From Lachnospiraceae bacterium P6B14 (GTDB lineage: Bacteria > Bacillota > Clostridia > Lachnospirales > Lachnospiraceae): a stretch of 51,346 bases of DNA. The stretch lies in contig JHWZ01000017.1 in the NCBI GenBank assembly GCA_000687695.1, forward strand, positions 1 to 51,346, written 5' to 3'. Each line of letters starts with the position of its first letter. The first letter of the stretch is position 1. The notes beneath the pieces are model-generated. The model searched no databases, was not told the origin of the DNA, and saw nothing but the letters and a program-made list of their open reading frames with translations. Shown one piece after another: positions 16,016 to 25,152 of this stretch. Made by a program: the position numbers and the translations under genes.

Positions 16016-18415
16016 ATGGCACTTTTTTTCGGAAAGAATGCTGCCAAGACAGCACAGACGGCAGATTCTAAAGAGATGACCGCGAAGGAAGCCATACTCT
16101 CAACTCTCACTCCGAGGGGTTTCGACACCGGAGAGCTTTCAAGTGATGTCATCCCCCCGAACTTCACCGATCCGGACGTTCTTTTTGATATCCTGGTTAA
16201 GACAGTGAGTTCATACCATCCTTCCAGTGATCTGGACATGATCCAAAGAGCATATGATCTTGCGAAAAAAGCCCACGAGGGCCAAAAGAGACGTTCGGGT
16301 GAGCCGTATCTGACTCATCCTGTTTGTGTGGCGATCATACTTGCCCAGCTGGAGATGGATAAAGAGACGATCGTTGGCGGACTGCTTCACGACGTGGTCG
16401 AGGACACCTCGTATACAACGGAGGATATCACAGAGCAGTTCTCCGAGGAGGTTGCTATACTGGTTGACGGTGTCACAAAGCTGACCCAGTTGAACTATTC
16501 GGCTGACAAGGTTGAGGTTCAGGCGGAGAACTTAAGAAAAATGTTCCTCGCCATGGCCAGTGACATCCGAGTTATCATCATAAAGCTTGCCGACAGACTG
16601 CACAACATGAGAACGATGCAGTTTATGCCGCCTGAGAAGCAAAAAGAAAAATCCCGCGAGACGATGGATATCTACGCGCCTTTAGCGGACAGGCTCGGTA
16701 TTTCTAAAGTAAAGGTCGAGCTCGACGACCTCGCGTTAGAGTATCTGGAGCCGGAGGAGTACAGAGAGCTGAAGCAGGAGTTTTCAGAGCTTAAAAAGAC
16801 CAAGGCAAATTTTATAAAGGACATCATGGAGGAGGTCGGTACCCATCTCGAGGAGAACGGTATAAACGCCACCATCGATGGACGTGTAAAGCATCTTTTC
16901 AGTATCTACAGAAAGATGATCACACAGGAAAAATCCCTGGATCAGATATACGATCTATTTGCCATACGTATCATAGTCGATACGGATCAGGAGTGCTATA
17001 CGGCGCTCGGTATTATTCACGAGATGTATAAGCCTATACCTGGACGATTTAAGGACTATATCGCGATGCCGAAACCGAACAACTATCAGTCGTTACACAC
17101 GACACTGATCGGTCCGGACGGACAGCCGTTTGAGATCCAGATACGTACCTACGAGATGCACAGGACGGCCGAGTACGGAATCGCCGCTCACTGGAAATAC
17201 AAGGAGACGGGCGGATCATCCGACCGTACGATGGATGACAGTGAACGTGAAAAAATGGCATGGCTCCGTCGTATTCTTGAGTGGCAGCACGACATGGATG
17301 ACAACAGGGAGTTCCTCAGCATCATAAAGAGCGACCTGGATCTTTTTTCAGACAGAATATACTGCTTTACACCTGACGGAGATGTGAAGACGTTACCGAC
17401 AGGCTCGACACCTATCGACTTTGCGTATTCGGTACATACCGCGGTCGGAAACAGGATGGTAGGTGCGAGAGTAAACGGAAACATCGTAACAAACGATTAC
17501 GAAATACAGAATGGTGACCGTATCGAGATCATCACGAGCCAGAACTCGAAAGGTCCGAGCCGTGACTGGCTGAAGATCGTAAAGAGTACGCAGGCCAGAA
17601 ACAAGATAAATCAGTGGTTCCGCCAGCAGTTCAAGGAAGAGAATATAGAACGAGGCAAGGAACTCATAAACGCATACTGCAAAAAGCACAGCGTTGTGCT
17701 ATCGGATCTGATGAAGCCGGAGCTTATGAATGCGGTGCTGCAGAAATACGGATTCTCCGACTGGGATGCTATCTGTGCGGCAGTAGGACACGGTGGACTG
17801 AAGGAAGGCCAGGTGGTCGAGAAACTTCAGGAACGCTACAAGCATTCTACAAGCCGCATCATATCCGACCAGCAGGTGATCGAGGTCGTGGAAAAGGCCA
17901 GAGAAGCCAGAGAGAATGGCGGGCTTGACAAGACCAGAGAGGCACTCGAGAGCAAGAGCGGTATCATAGTCGAGGGTCTGAATGACCTTGCAGTGCGTTT
18001 TTCAAGGTGCTGTTCACCGGTGCCGGGAGATGAGATCGTAGGCTTCGTGACCAGGGGACGCGGTATTTCCATACATAGAACCGACTGCGTAAACATGATC
18101 CACCTGCCGGAGAGTGAGAGAAACCGCCTGATAGAGGCTGAGTGGTCGCAGAACGCCAGAGATGGTGAGGGAACCTATCCGGTTGAGATCATCCTCTATT
18201 GTATCAACAGAAACGGTATCCTTATGGATATCTCGAGAATATTTACGGAGGGCAAGATAGACGTCCGCTCCATGAATGTCAGAACCAATAAACAGGACAA
18301 GGCTACGATAACCATCGGATTTGAGATACATCGTGTGGCACAGCTTGACGAGCTTTTGAAAAAGCTCCGCCAGGTCGAGAGTGTCACGGATATAGAGAGG
18401 AGTACCAATGGCTGA
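16016..18415 (+). CDS. rel: Bifunctional (p)ppGpp synthetase/hydrolase
   Basis: Makes and degrades the stringent-response alarmone (p)ppGpp on stalled ribosomes. The 799-aa protein has the full long-RSH layout: HD hydrolase (about 70-220, with HDVVED at His125-Asp126, so hydrolysis should be intact), synthetase domain (about 270-400, with the RFKDYIAMPK segment), TGS (about 445-505), helical and Cys-containing region (CCSPVPGDE at about 663), and a C-terminal ACT domain (about 720-799). AGAGGAGG precedes the ATG. It is the first gene of a run with an MBL hydrolase, hemZ, hisS and aspS, an order seen in other Clostridia. Confidence 0.97.
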   Translation: MALFFGKNAAKTAQTADSKEMTAKEAILSTLTPRGFDTGELSSDVIPPNFTDPDVLFDILVKTVSSYHPSSDLDMIQRAYDLAKKAHEGQKRRSGEPYLTHPVCVAIILAQLEMDKETIVGGLLHDVVEDTSYTTEDITEQFSEEVAILVDGVTKLTQLNYSADKVEVQAENLRKMFLAMASDIRVIIIKLADRLHNMRTMQFMPPEKQKEKSRETMDIYAPLADRLGISKVKVELDDLALEYLEPEEYRELKQEFSELKKTKANFIKDIMEEVGTHLEENGINATIDGRVKHLFSIYRKMITQEKSLDQIYDLFAIRIIVDTDQECYTALGIIHEMYKPIPGRFKDYIAMPKPNNYQSLHTTLIGPDGQPFEIQIRTYEMHRTAEYGIAAHWKYKETGGSSDRTMDDSEREKMAWLRRILEWQHDMDDNREFLSIIKSDLDLFSDRIYCFTPDGDVKTLPTGSTPIDFAYSVHTAVGNRMVGARVNGNIVTNDYEIQNGDRIEIITSQNSKGPSRDWLKIVKSTQARNKINQWFRQQFKEENIERGKELINAYCKKHSVVLSDLMKPELMNAVLQKYGFSDWDAICAAVGHGGLKEGQVVEKLQERYKHSTSRIISDQQVIEVVEKAREARENGGLDKTREALESKSGIIVEGLNDLAVRFSRCCSPVPGDEIVGFVTRGRGISIHRTDCVNMIHLPESERNRLIEAEWSQNARDGEGTYPVEIILYCINRNGILMDISRIFTEGKIDVRSMNVRTNKQDKATITIGFEIHRVAQLDELLKKLRQVESVTDIERSTNG

Positions 18416-19049
18416 TAAGAAAAATGTCATCATACGCGCCATGACTGTGGGGCCTGTCGGGACAAACTGCTACTTGGCTCATGTCGAAGGGCGTACGGAC
18501 TGTGTCGTGGTCGATCCCGGTGCGAGCGGAGACAGGATCGCTAAGGTCCTTTCAGATGACGGGTTGAGCCTTAGTGCGGTACTTCTTACGCACGGGCATT
18601 TCGATCATTATGAGGGAGTGCCGGAGCTCACCGCGAAGATGGGTGGGAAGGTCTATATCCTCGAGGAGGAGATGGATCTGATCACGGATCCGATGAAGAA
18701 CGGTTCCATGGGACTGATGGGCAGCGGTTCGGCCATAGAGCCGGAGTGCACGGTACGAGATGGAGAGGTACTGAATCTCGCCGGTATGGATTTCAAGGTG
18801 ATTCATACTCCCGGACATACCAAAGGCGGATGCTGTTACTACCTCGAGGATGAGGGAGTGCTTTTCGCAGGCGATACCATTTTTATGGAGTCGATAGGTC
18901 GTACGGACCTTCCGACGGGAAATATGAAGGAGATACTTCAGTCAGTGCGGGAAAAGATACTTGCGCTGCCAAACGATACAAAGATACTGCCGGGACACGG
19001 GCCGGCGACGGACGTTGCTTACGAAGCAGCGAATAACCCATACGCATAA
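18408..19049 (+). CDS. Metallo-beta-lactamase-fold hydrolase (glyoxalase II-like)
   Basis: A 213-aa MBL-fold protein, probably a di-metal hydrolase acting on thioesters or similar. All metal ligands are visible: THGHFDH gives His62, His64, Asp66 and His67, followed by His137 (HTPGH), Asp156 (AGDTIF) and His197 (LPGHG). It lacks the long C-terminal substrate domain of classical glyoxalase II, like the YcbL-type short members common in Firmicutes. Its start lies inside the end of rel (eight-base overlap), implying translational coupling. The physiological substrate is unknown. Confidence 0.9.
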   Translation: MADKKNVIIRAMTVGPVGTNCYLAHVEGRTDCVVVDPGASGDRIAKVLSDDGLSLSAVLLTHGHFDHYEGVPELTAKMGGKVYILEEEMDLITDPMKNGSMGLMGSGSAIEPECTVRDGEVLNLAGMDFKVIHTPGHTKGGCCYYLEDEGVLFAGDTIFMESIGRTDLPTGNMKEILQSVREKILALPNDTKILPGHGPATDVAYEAANNPYA

Positions 19050-19074
19050 CGACTAACCATGGAGGAACAAATAG

Positions 19075-20631
19075 ATGATCACTATTGAGATCAAAGCATC
19101 GAGCGAACATAAAAACGGCGAGTTTGCTTATGATCTGATGACACTTGCAAATAGCTTTTACCCTGAGAGGGAGTGCGAGGTAGTCACGCGTGAGGATTGG
19201 TCCAACCGCGAGGACTATCCGCTTCGTATACTCCTGAAGGGTAAAGAGATTCTTGAGACTGTTTTAGAGGATTACAACAAAGAGGTTGTAAAGAGAGAGG
19301 CCTACAGATTTTTTTCGAGAAGAAGTAATTCGGCTCTTCCATGGGGAATCCTCACGGGTATCAGACCGGCGAAGATAGCTTACAGACTTTTGACCGAGAC
19401 GAACTCCAGACAGGAGTCCTTCGAGATACTGATGGACGATTATCTGGTATATCCCGAGAAGGCTGAGCTTGTTCTCGATGTGGCTGTAAATGAGCATCAC
19501 GCGATGAGCGGTTTGGATTTGGATGCCGGCTACAGTGTTTATGTGGGGATACCTTTCTGTCCGTCGATATGCGAGTATTGCACTTTTTCTTCATATCCCG
19601 TAAAACAATATCAAAACAGGGTCAGCGACTATCTGGATGCGCTGGAAAAAGAGATGGATTTTGTCGATGTGTTCACTCATGCGCAGAGGAAAAAGAGAAC
19701 GTTACACTCCATCTATGTGGGAGGAGGGACACCGACGTCACTTGAGGCTCCTGACTTAAAGAGACTTATGGATATCATCCGACGGAAACTCCCCATGGAT
19801 GAGGTCATAGAGTTCACCGTGGAGGCAGGACGACCTGACAGTGTGGACATGGAAAAGCTGCAGATCATGAAAAATGCGGGAGTGAATCGAGTATCGATAA
19901 ATCCGCAGTCGATGCTGCAGGATACCTTAAAAAGACTTGGTCGCACACATACCGTCGATCAGGTCAGAGAGGCTTTCCGCATGGCCAGAGAGGTCGGGTT
20001 TGATAACATAAACATGGATCTGATCGTGGGACTGCCGGAGGAGGATGAGGTTGATTTTTACAACACTCTGAATCAGGTTTATGATCTCGGACCGGACAGC
20101 ATCACGGTACATACTCTCGTGATCAAGAGAGCTTCGAGACTCAGACGTGAGCAGATGGAGACCGGCGGACTCATAAGGCCGGAGGACACGCTGATACCGG
20201 TGCTGCAAAAGGGTAGCTACGACTTTTTGAAGGAGCATGGCTACGAGCCCTACTACATGTACCGACAGAAAAACACACACGGAACCACCAGAAATACAAA
20301 CCAGGAAAATGTCGCATACGCGAGACTTGGCAAAGAGTGCCTCTACAACATTTTTATGATGGAGGAACTGGAGGATATCCTCGCGTTCGGATCAGGCGCA
20401 TCATCGAAGCATGTCGTGCATGAGCGTCCGAAGACGGATAAAAAAGACGGCAAAGATGAGGTTGTTTTCGGAAGACATCGTATCTATGAGCCGACCAGGA
20501 TCGAGAGAATAGAAAATGTAAAGAGTGTTGAAGATTATATCTCACGTATCGATGAGATGATCGCGAGAAAACAAAAGATCCTTGATGACGAGATTGAAAG
20601 ACATGCGATGATGAACCGAAAGGTGATCTGA
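19075..20631 (+). CDS. hemZ: HemZ-type coproporphyrinogen III dehydrogenase-like radical SAM protein
   Basis: A 518-aa radical SAM protein of the HemN/HemZ group. The 4Fe-4S cysteines are Cys162, Cys166 and Cys169 (FCPSICEYC), followed by YVGGGTPT as in HemN-like enzymes. The N-terminal extension of about 150 residues (with PWGILTGIRPAK) is typical of the HemZ branch. Oxygen-independent coproporphyrinogen oxidation is the annotated role, but clostridial HemZ proteins often occur without a full haem pathway, and none is in this window, so the true substrate is open. GGAGG lies upstream of the ATG. It is part of the rel-hisS-aspS run. Confidence 0.88.
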   Translation: MITIEIKASSEHKNGEFAYDLMTLANSFYPERECEVVTREDWSNREDYPLRILLKGKEILETVLEDYNKEVVKREAYRFFSRRSNSALPWGILTGIRPAKIAYRLLTETNSRQESFEILMDDYLVYPEKAELVLDVAVNEHHAMSGLDLDAGYSVYVGIPFCPSICEYCTFSSYPVKQYQNRVSDYLDALEKEMDFVDVFTHAQRKKRTLHSIYVGGGTPTSLEAPDLKRLMDIIRRKLPMDEVIEFTVEAGRPDSVDMEKLQIMKNAGVNRVSINPQSMLQDTLKRLGRTHTVDQVREAFRMAREVGFDNINMDLIVGLPEEDEVDFYNTLNQVYDLGPDSITVHTLVIKRASRLRREQMETGGLIRPEDTLIPVLQKGSYDFLKEHGYEPYYMYRQKNTHGTTRNTNQENVAYARLGKECLYNIFMMEELEDILAFGSGASSKHVVHERPKTDKKDGKDEVVFGRHRIYEPTRIERIENVKSVEDYISRIDEMIARKQKILDDEIERHAMMNRKVI

Positions 20632-20675
20632 TATCAGAAAAAATGTGCGCACGCACTTTATAATTGGAGGAAAAA

Positions 20676-21956
20676 ATGACACTGAAAAAGAAACCGACAA
20701 CAGGAATGAGAGACATCCTTCCACGCGAGATGGAGATAAGAGAGTATGTTCTTGACATGATAAGAAAGACATACAAAAGCTTTGGCTTTGATCAGATAGA
20801 AACACCATGTGTGGAGCCTATAGAGAACCTCACCGGTGGTCATGGCGGTGAGAATGAAAAGCTGATCTTCAAGATATTAAAGCGCGGGGAGAAGCTTCGT
20901 CTGGCTGAGGCAAAGGAGGAAGCGGATCTCGTTGACGGAGGTTTACGTTTTGACCTTACCGTGCCTCTGGTAAGATATTATTCGAACAACTCAGCTGAGC
21001 TTTCTTCGCCTTTTAAGGCTATGCAGCTCGGTAATGTTTGGAGAGCGGATCGTCCGCAGAGAGGAAGATTCCGTCAGTTTATGCAGTGTGATATCGATAT
21101 ACTCGGTGAGGCCTCTAACCTTGCTGAGATCGAGCTTATACTTGCCATGACAACGCTTCTCGGAAAACTTGATTTTAAAAACTTTACGATAAGGATAAAC
21201 GATCGACGCTTACTGAAGGGTATCGCAAAGTATTGCGGCTTCAATGAGGATCAGTATGACGACGTCTTCATCGTACTTGACAAGATGGACAAGATCGGTG
21301 CCGACGGCGTAAAGGAGGAGTTACTGTCAGCCGGCTATGCACAGGATGCAGTTGATAAGTGCATGAGTATATTTGCTGCTCAGGATCTGAGTGAGGGAGC
21401 AGACGGTGTGGGAGCGATCGGACTCGACAGGCTTTCAGATCTGGCATCGACTCTCGGTGACAGTCTCGAGGAGGGAGTCAGCGACAACCTTTCAGAGATC
21501 ATGAGTGTGGCAGCGGACAGTTCTGCTACGGAGTTTAAGATCCTTTTTGATCCTACTTTAGTTCGAGGCATGAGCTACTATACCGGACCGATCTTTGAGA
21601 TCGCGATGGATGAGTACGGCGGATCAGTCGGAGGTGGCGGTCGTTACGATACGATGGTTGGAAGGTTCACCGGACAGGACACGCCGGCGTGCGGGTTCTC
21701 GATCGGTTTCGAGAGGATATCGATGTTACTTATGGAGCGCGGATATCAGATCCCGTCCGAGAGTAAGAAGGTGGCATTTTTGATCGACAAAAAATGCACG
21801 GCAGATCAGGTGAGAACCTCGATAGATCAGGCAAATAAGCTTCGAGCTGAGGGGGCGCATGTCAGTGTCATGCGCATGAAAAAGAACAAAAAGTTCCAGA
21901 AGGATCAGCTCACGGAGCAAGGGTTTAACGATATCAGAGAAGTGTTTAATGACTGA
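20676..21956 (+). CDS. hisS: Histidyl-tRNA synthetase
   Basis: Charges tRNA-His. The 426-aa class II enzyme shows the N-terminal KPTTGMRDILP, motif 2 with WRADRPQRGRFRQF, the histidine-binding RGMSYYTGPIFE and the motif 3 segment CGFSIGFERI; a C-terminal anticodon-binding domain follows (about 335-426). The start is the ATG at 20676, five bases after GGAGG; an in-frame TTG four codons earlier overlaps that ribosome site. The stop is only seven bases before a large palindromic element which separates it from aspS. Confidence 0.97.
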   Translation: MTLKKKPTTGMRDILPREMEIREYVLDMIRKTYKSFGFDQIETPCVEPIENLTGGHGGENEKLIFKILKRGEKLRLAEAKEEADLVDGGLRFDLTVPLVRYYSNNSAELSSPFKAMQLGNVWRADRPQRGRFRQFMQCDIDILGEASNLAEIELILAMTTLLGKLDFKNFTIRINDRRLLKGIAKYCGFNEDQYDDVFIVLDKMDKIGADGVKEELLSAGYAQDAVDKCMSIFAAQDLSEGADGVGAIGLDRLSDLASTLGDSLEEGVSDNLSEIMSVAADSSATEFKILFDPTLVRGMSYYTGPIFEIAMDEYGGSVGGGGRYDTMVGRFTGQDTPACGFSIGFERISMLLMERGYQIPSESKKVAFLIDKKCTADQVRTSIDQANKLRAEGAHVSVMRMKKNKKFQKDQLTEQGFNDIREVFND

Positions 21957-21963
21957 TACAATA

Positions 21964-22105
21964 GGGTGTCGCGATTTAATTACATTCGCTCGGGCCCGCT
22001 TGCGCTTAATTCCAAGCGTAGCGGTGCATGGCGCCAAAATACGGCGCCTACGCACCGACGCTTGCAAATGACCCTCGCCGAATGTGAATTAAATGCGCTC
22101 CACCC
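21964..22105. repeat. Structured palindromic element, copy B (after hisS)
   Basis: Outer arms 21964-21988 and 22079-22105 pair imperfectly (GGGTG with CACCC, ATTTAATT with AATTAAAT, CATTCG with CGAATG). The core starts with GGGCCCGCTTGCGCTTAATT (21992-22011), 17 of 20 identical to the corresponding block of copy D. The tip pairs GTGCATGGCGCC with GGCGCCTACGCAC. It fills most of the hisS-aspS gap; there is no coding frame. Confidence 0.85.
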
Positions 22106-22135
22106 ATGAATTAGTGATTTAGAATTTCGATGTGA

Positions 22136-22181
22136 TATTCTTGAAATTGTGATGTGAGTATTCTTGAAATTGTGATGTGAA
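22136..22181 (+). repeat. Tandem 23-base repeat upstream of aspS
   Basis: Two adjacent 23-base units (22136-22158 and 22159-22181) share TATTCTTGAAATTGTGATGT and differ only in the last base; 22122-22135 is a degenerate partial third copy. They lie between the palindrome and the aspS promoter region. Confidence 0.85.
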
Positions 22182-22197
22182 TATTATTAATGATAAT
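22170..22197 (+). promoter_or_regulatory. Possible promoter of aspS
   Basis: TTGTGA (22170-22175) and GATAAT (22192-22197) with a 16-base spacer; the -35 lies inside the second 23-base repeat. The match is moderate. Confidence 0.45.
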
Positions 22198-22228
22198 AAT
22201 AAATAAACTATTATGAGGTGAATGAAAA

Positions 22229-24031
22229 ATGGCTGAATCAATGAAAGGCTTGCACCGCACTTGCAGATGTGCGGAACTTAGTGAGGCAAATATCGGAGAG
22301 ACTGTGACCGTCATGGGATGGGTACAGAAGAATCGAAATAAGGGTGGACTTTGCTTCGTAGATTTACGAGATCGTTCGGGACTCCTGCAGATTCTTTTTG
22401 AGGAGGATAAGATCGGAACAGAGAACTTTGAGCGTGCAGGACATCTGAGAGCTGAGTTCGTTATCGCTGTTACCGGTGAGGTCGCAAAGAGAGGCGGCGC
22501 TGTAAACGAGGATCTGGCGACAGGCTCCATCGAGGTTATCGCCAGAGATATGAGGATCCTTTCCGAGTCTGAGACTCCGCCGTTCCCGATCGAGGAGAAT
22601 TCAAAGACGAAGGATGAGGTCAGACTTAAGCATCGTTATCTTGATTTGAGAAGGCCTGATCTTCAGAGAAATCTGATGTTAAGATCAGAGGTTTGTATGG
22701 AGGTCAGAGCATTTTTGGCAGAGGAGGGATTCCTTGAGATAGAGACGCCGATGCTTACGAAGTCAACTCCCGAGGGAGCGAGAGACTATCTGGTACCGAG
22801 CAGGGTTCATCCGGGGAATTTTTATGCGTTACCACAGAGCCCGCAGCTTTTTAAACAGCTTTTGATGTGCTCGGGTTATGACAGATATTTCCAGATTGCC
22901 AGATGTTTCCGTGATGAGGACTTGAGAGCTGATCGTCAGCCTGAGTTTACGCAGATAGACATGGAGCTTTCTTTCGTGGATATCGATGATGTTATCGATG
23001 TTAACGAGAGGCTTTTAAAGAGAGTTTTTGCCAAGGTCGGAGTGGATGTACAGATTCCACTGCAGAGGATGCCGTGGATCGAGGCGATGAACCGTTATGG
23101 TTCCGACAAGCCGGATACCAGATTCGGCATGGAGCTTGTGGATGTGACGGATGTTGTTGCGGGTTGTGGCTTCGGAGTATTTACGGGTGCTATCGAGGCA
23201 GGTGGCTCAGTGCGCGGACTGAACGCAAAGGGCCAGGGCGATATGCCGCGTAAAAAGATCGATAAGCTCGTGGATTTTGCCAAGGATTTCGGAGCAAAAG
23301 GTCTGGCTTATCTTGCGGTGAATGAGGATGGTACGTATAAATCGAGCTTTGCGAAGTTTATGACGGAGGATGAGCTCGATGCTCTTGTCAAAGCTATGGA
23401 TGGTGAGAAGGGAGATCTTCTCGTATTTGCTGCGGACAAAAATAAGGTTGTTTGGGATGTGCTCGGCAACCTTCGTCTCGAACTCGCCCGTCAGATGGAG
23501 ATTATCGATGAGAGCAAGTTTAATTTCCTTTGGGTAACCGAGTTCCCGCTTCTTGAGTATAACGAGGATCTCGGTCGTTATCAGGCGATGCATCATCCGT
23601 TCACGATGCCTATGGAGGAGGACCTTGAGTTCCTGGAGTCTGATCCGGGACGTGTTCGTGCCGAGGCGTATGATATCGTACTTAACGGTACTGAGCTTGG
23701 CGGTGGATCTATTCGTATCCATCGTGATGATATACAGGAAAAGATGTTTGATGCTCTCGGATTTACCAGAGAGAGAGCTTATGAGCAGTTCGGATTCCTG
23801 CTTGACGCGTTCAAGTACGGAGTGCCGCCTCATGCAGGCCTCGCATACGGGCTTGATCGTATGATCATGCTGATGGTCGGAGCCGAGTCTATCCGTGATG
23901 TCATCGCGTTCCCGAAGGTTAAGGATGCATCATGTCTTATGACGGAGGCACCGGGAACTGTTGATGATGAGCAGTTAAAGGAGCTGGGGCTTGCGATAAC
24001 CGTAGAAGAAAAAGCTGATCAGGCTGAGTGA
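22229..24031 (+). CDS. aspS: Aspartyl-tRNA synthetase
   Basis: Charges tRNA-Asp (and possibly tRNA-Asn). The 600-aa bacterial-type class IIb enzyme has the N-terminal OB anticodon-binding domain (about 1-110, with VMGWVQKNRNKGGLCFVDLRD), the catalytic core with FLEIETPMLTKSTPEGARDYLVP-region motif 1, QIARCFRDEDLRADRQPEFT motif 2, the inserted GAD domain (about 290-400) and GLDRMIMLM motif 3. The ATG at 22229 follows GAGGTG at about nine bases. It ends the rel-hisS-aspS synteny block. Confidence 0.97.
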   Translation: MAESMKGLHRTCRCAELSEANIGETVTVMGWVQKNRNKGGLCFVDLRDRSGLLQILFEEDKIGTENFERAGHLRAEFVIAVTGEVAKRGGAVNEDLATGSIEVIARDMRILSESETPPFPIEENSKTKDEVRLKHRYLDLRRPDLQRNLMLRSEVCMEVRAFLAEEGFLEIETPMLTKSTPEGARDYLVPSRVHPGNFYALPQSPQLFKQLLMCSGYDRYFQIARCFRDEDLRADRQPEFTQIDMELSFVDIDDVIDVNERLLKRVFAKVGVDVQIPLQRMPWIEAMNRYGSDKPDTRFGMELVDVTDVVAGCGFGVFTGAIEAGGSVRGLNAKGQGDMPRKKIDKLVDFAKDFGAKGLAYLAVNEDGTYKSSFAKFMTEDELDALVKAMDGEKGDLLVFAADKNKVVWDVLGNLRLELARQMEIIDESKFNFLWVTEFPLLEYNEDLGRYQAMHHPFTMPMEEDLEFLESDPGRVRAEAYDIVLNGTELGGGSIRIHRDDIQEKMFDALGFTRERAYEQFGFLLDAFKYGVPPHAGLAYGLDRMIMLMVGAESIRDVIAFPKVKDASCLMTEAPGTVDDEQLKELGLAITVEEKADQAE

Positions 24032-24108
24032 TATTTAAGCTATGAAACTTACACGCGAGGGGGAGTTTGCGTGTCGGAATATTTTTCAAAATGAATGGAG
24101 GTAGTAAA

Positions 24109-25152
24109 ATGGCAGTAACAAAAGAGCAGTTCGGAACAACTAAGGACGGTGTGGGCGTAACCAAGTTTACGATCACAAATAAGAACAACATGAGTGTGGC
24201 ACTTCTTGACTTCGGTGCGACAGTACAGGCGATCAATGTTCCTGACAAATCAGGTAAGGTTGATGATGTGGTTCTCGGATTCGATGATGTTGCAGGCTAC
24301 GAGGATGGTGACACCTTCTTCGGAGCGTTTGTCGGAAGACATGCTAACCGCATCAGAAATGCGCGTTTCAATCTCAACGGAACGGATTATGATCTTCAGA
24401 AAAATGACGGCAACAACAACCTTCACGGTGGCGAGCCATGGTATAATAAAGTAATGTACAAAGGTGATACTGCAGGTGATAACGCTGTTTATTTTGAGAG
24501 AGTAAGTCCAAACGGTGAGCAGGGATTTCCGGGCGCTCTTGAGGTGAAGGTTACCTATACACTTACTGATGACAACGAGTTAAAGATCGAGTATTTCGCC
24601 CGCTCTGATGCGGATACTATTTACAATCCTACCAACCATTCATTCTTTAATCTGAAGGGTGAGGGTTCAGGTACGGTTGTGGAGCATTCACTTCAGATCA
24701 ATGCAGATCAGGTTACAAAGGCTGACGGTGAGCTTATCCCGACAGGAGAGTTTATCGATGTCGAGGGTACTGCTTTTGATTTCCGTACGACAAAGAAGCT
24801 TTCAAAGGATATCGATGCCGATGATGAGATGCTCAAGGGTGCCGGCGGTTATGATCAGAACTGGGTTCTCAGAAAGGATCCGAGAGGTTATGCCAAGGTT
24901 GCTACTCTTTCTGAGGAGAGCACGGGAAGAAGCATGGATGTATTTACCGATCTTCCGGGTGTCCAGATTTATTCAGGAAACTTCCTTGACGGCGTGAGCG
25001 GCAAGGGTGGTCATGTTTACAACAAGCGTGATGCAGTTTGTCTTGAGACACAGTTCTTCCCGAATGCCGTAAATATTCCGGAGTTTTTGTCATGCTATCT
25101 GCCGAAGGGGGAGGCGTTTAACTCTACGACAGTTTACAAGTTTAATTGGTGA
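24109..25152 (+). CDS. galM: Aldose 1-epimerase (mutarotase)
   Basis: Interconverts the alpha and beta anomers of galactose, glucose and related sugars. The 347-aa protein has the GalM signatures: GATVQAINVPDKSGK, the FVGRHANRIRNARF strand, NNLHGG with the catalytic His, and NPTNHSFFNL with the second His; the catalytic Glu lies in LETQFFPNA near the C-terminus. The start is the ATG at 24109 behind GGAGG; an in-frame GTG at 24067 has no ribosome site. No signal peptide, so cytoplasmic. There are no sugar genes nearby. The last three codons form part of the left arm of palindromic copy C. Confidence 0.95.
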   Translation: MAVTKEQFGTTKDGVGVTKFTITNKNNMSVALLDFGATVQAINVPDKSGKVDDVVLGFDDVAGYEDGDTFFGAFVGRHANRIRNARFNLNGTDYDLQKNDGNNNLHGGEPWYNKVMYKGDTAGDNAVYFERVSPNGEQGFPGALEVKVTYTLTDDNELKIEYFARSDADTIYNPTNHSFFNLKGEGSGTVVEHSLQINADQVTKADGELIPTGEFIDVEGTAFDFRTTKKLSKDIDADDEMLKGAGGYDQNWVLRKDPRGYAKVATLSEESTGRSMDVFTDLPGVQIYSGNFLDGVSGKGGHVYNKRDAVCLETQFFPNAVNIPEFLSCYLPKGEAFNSTTVYKFNW

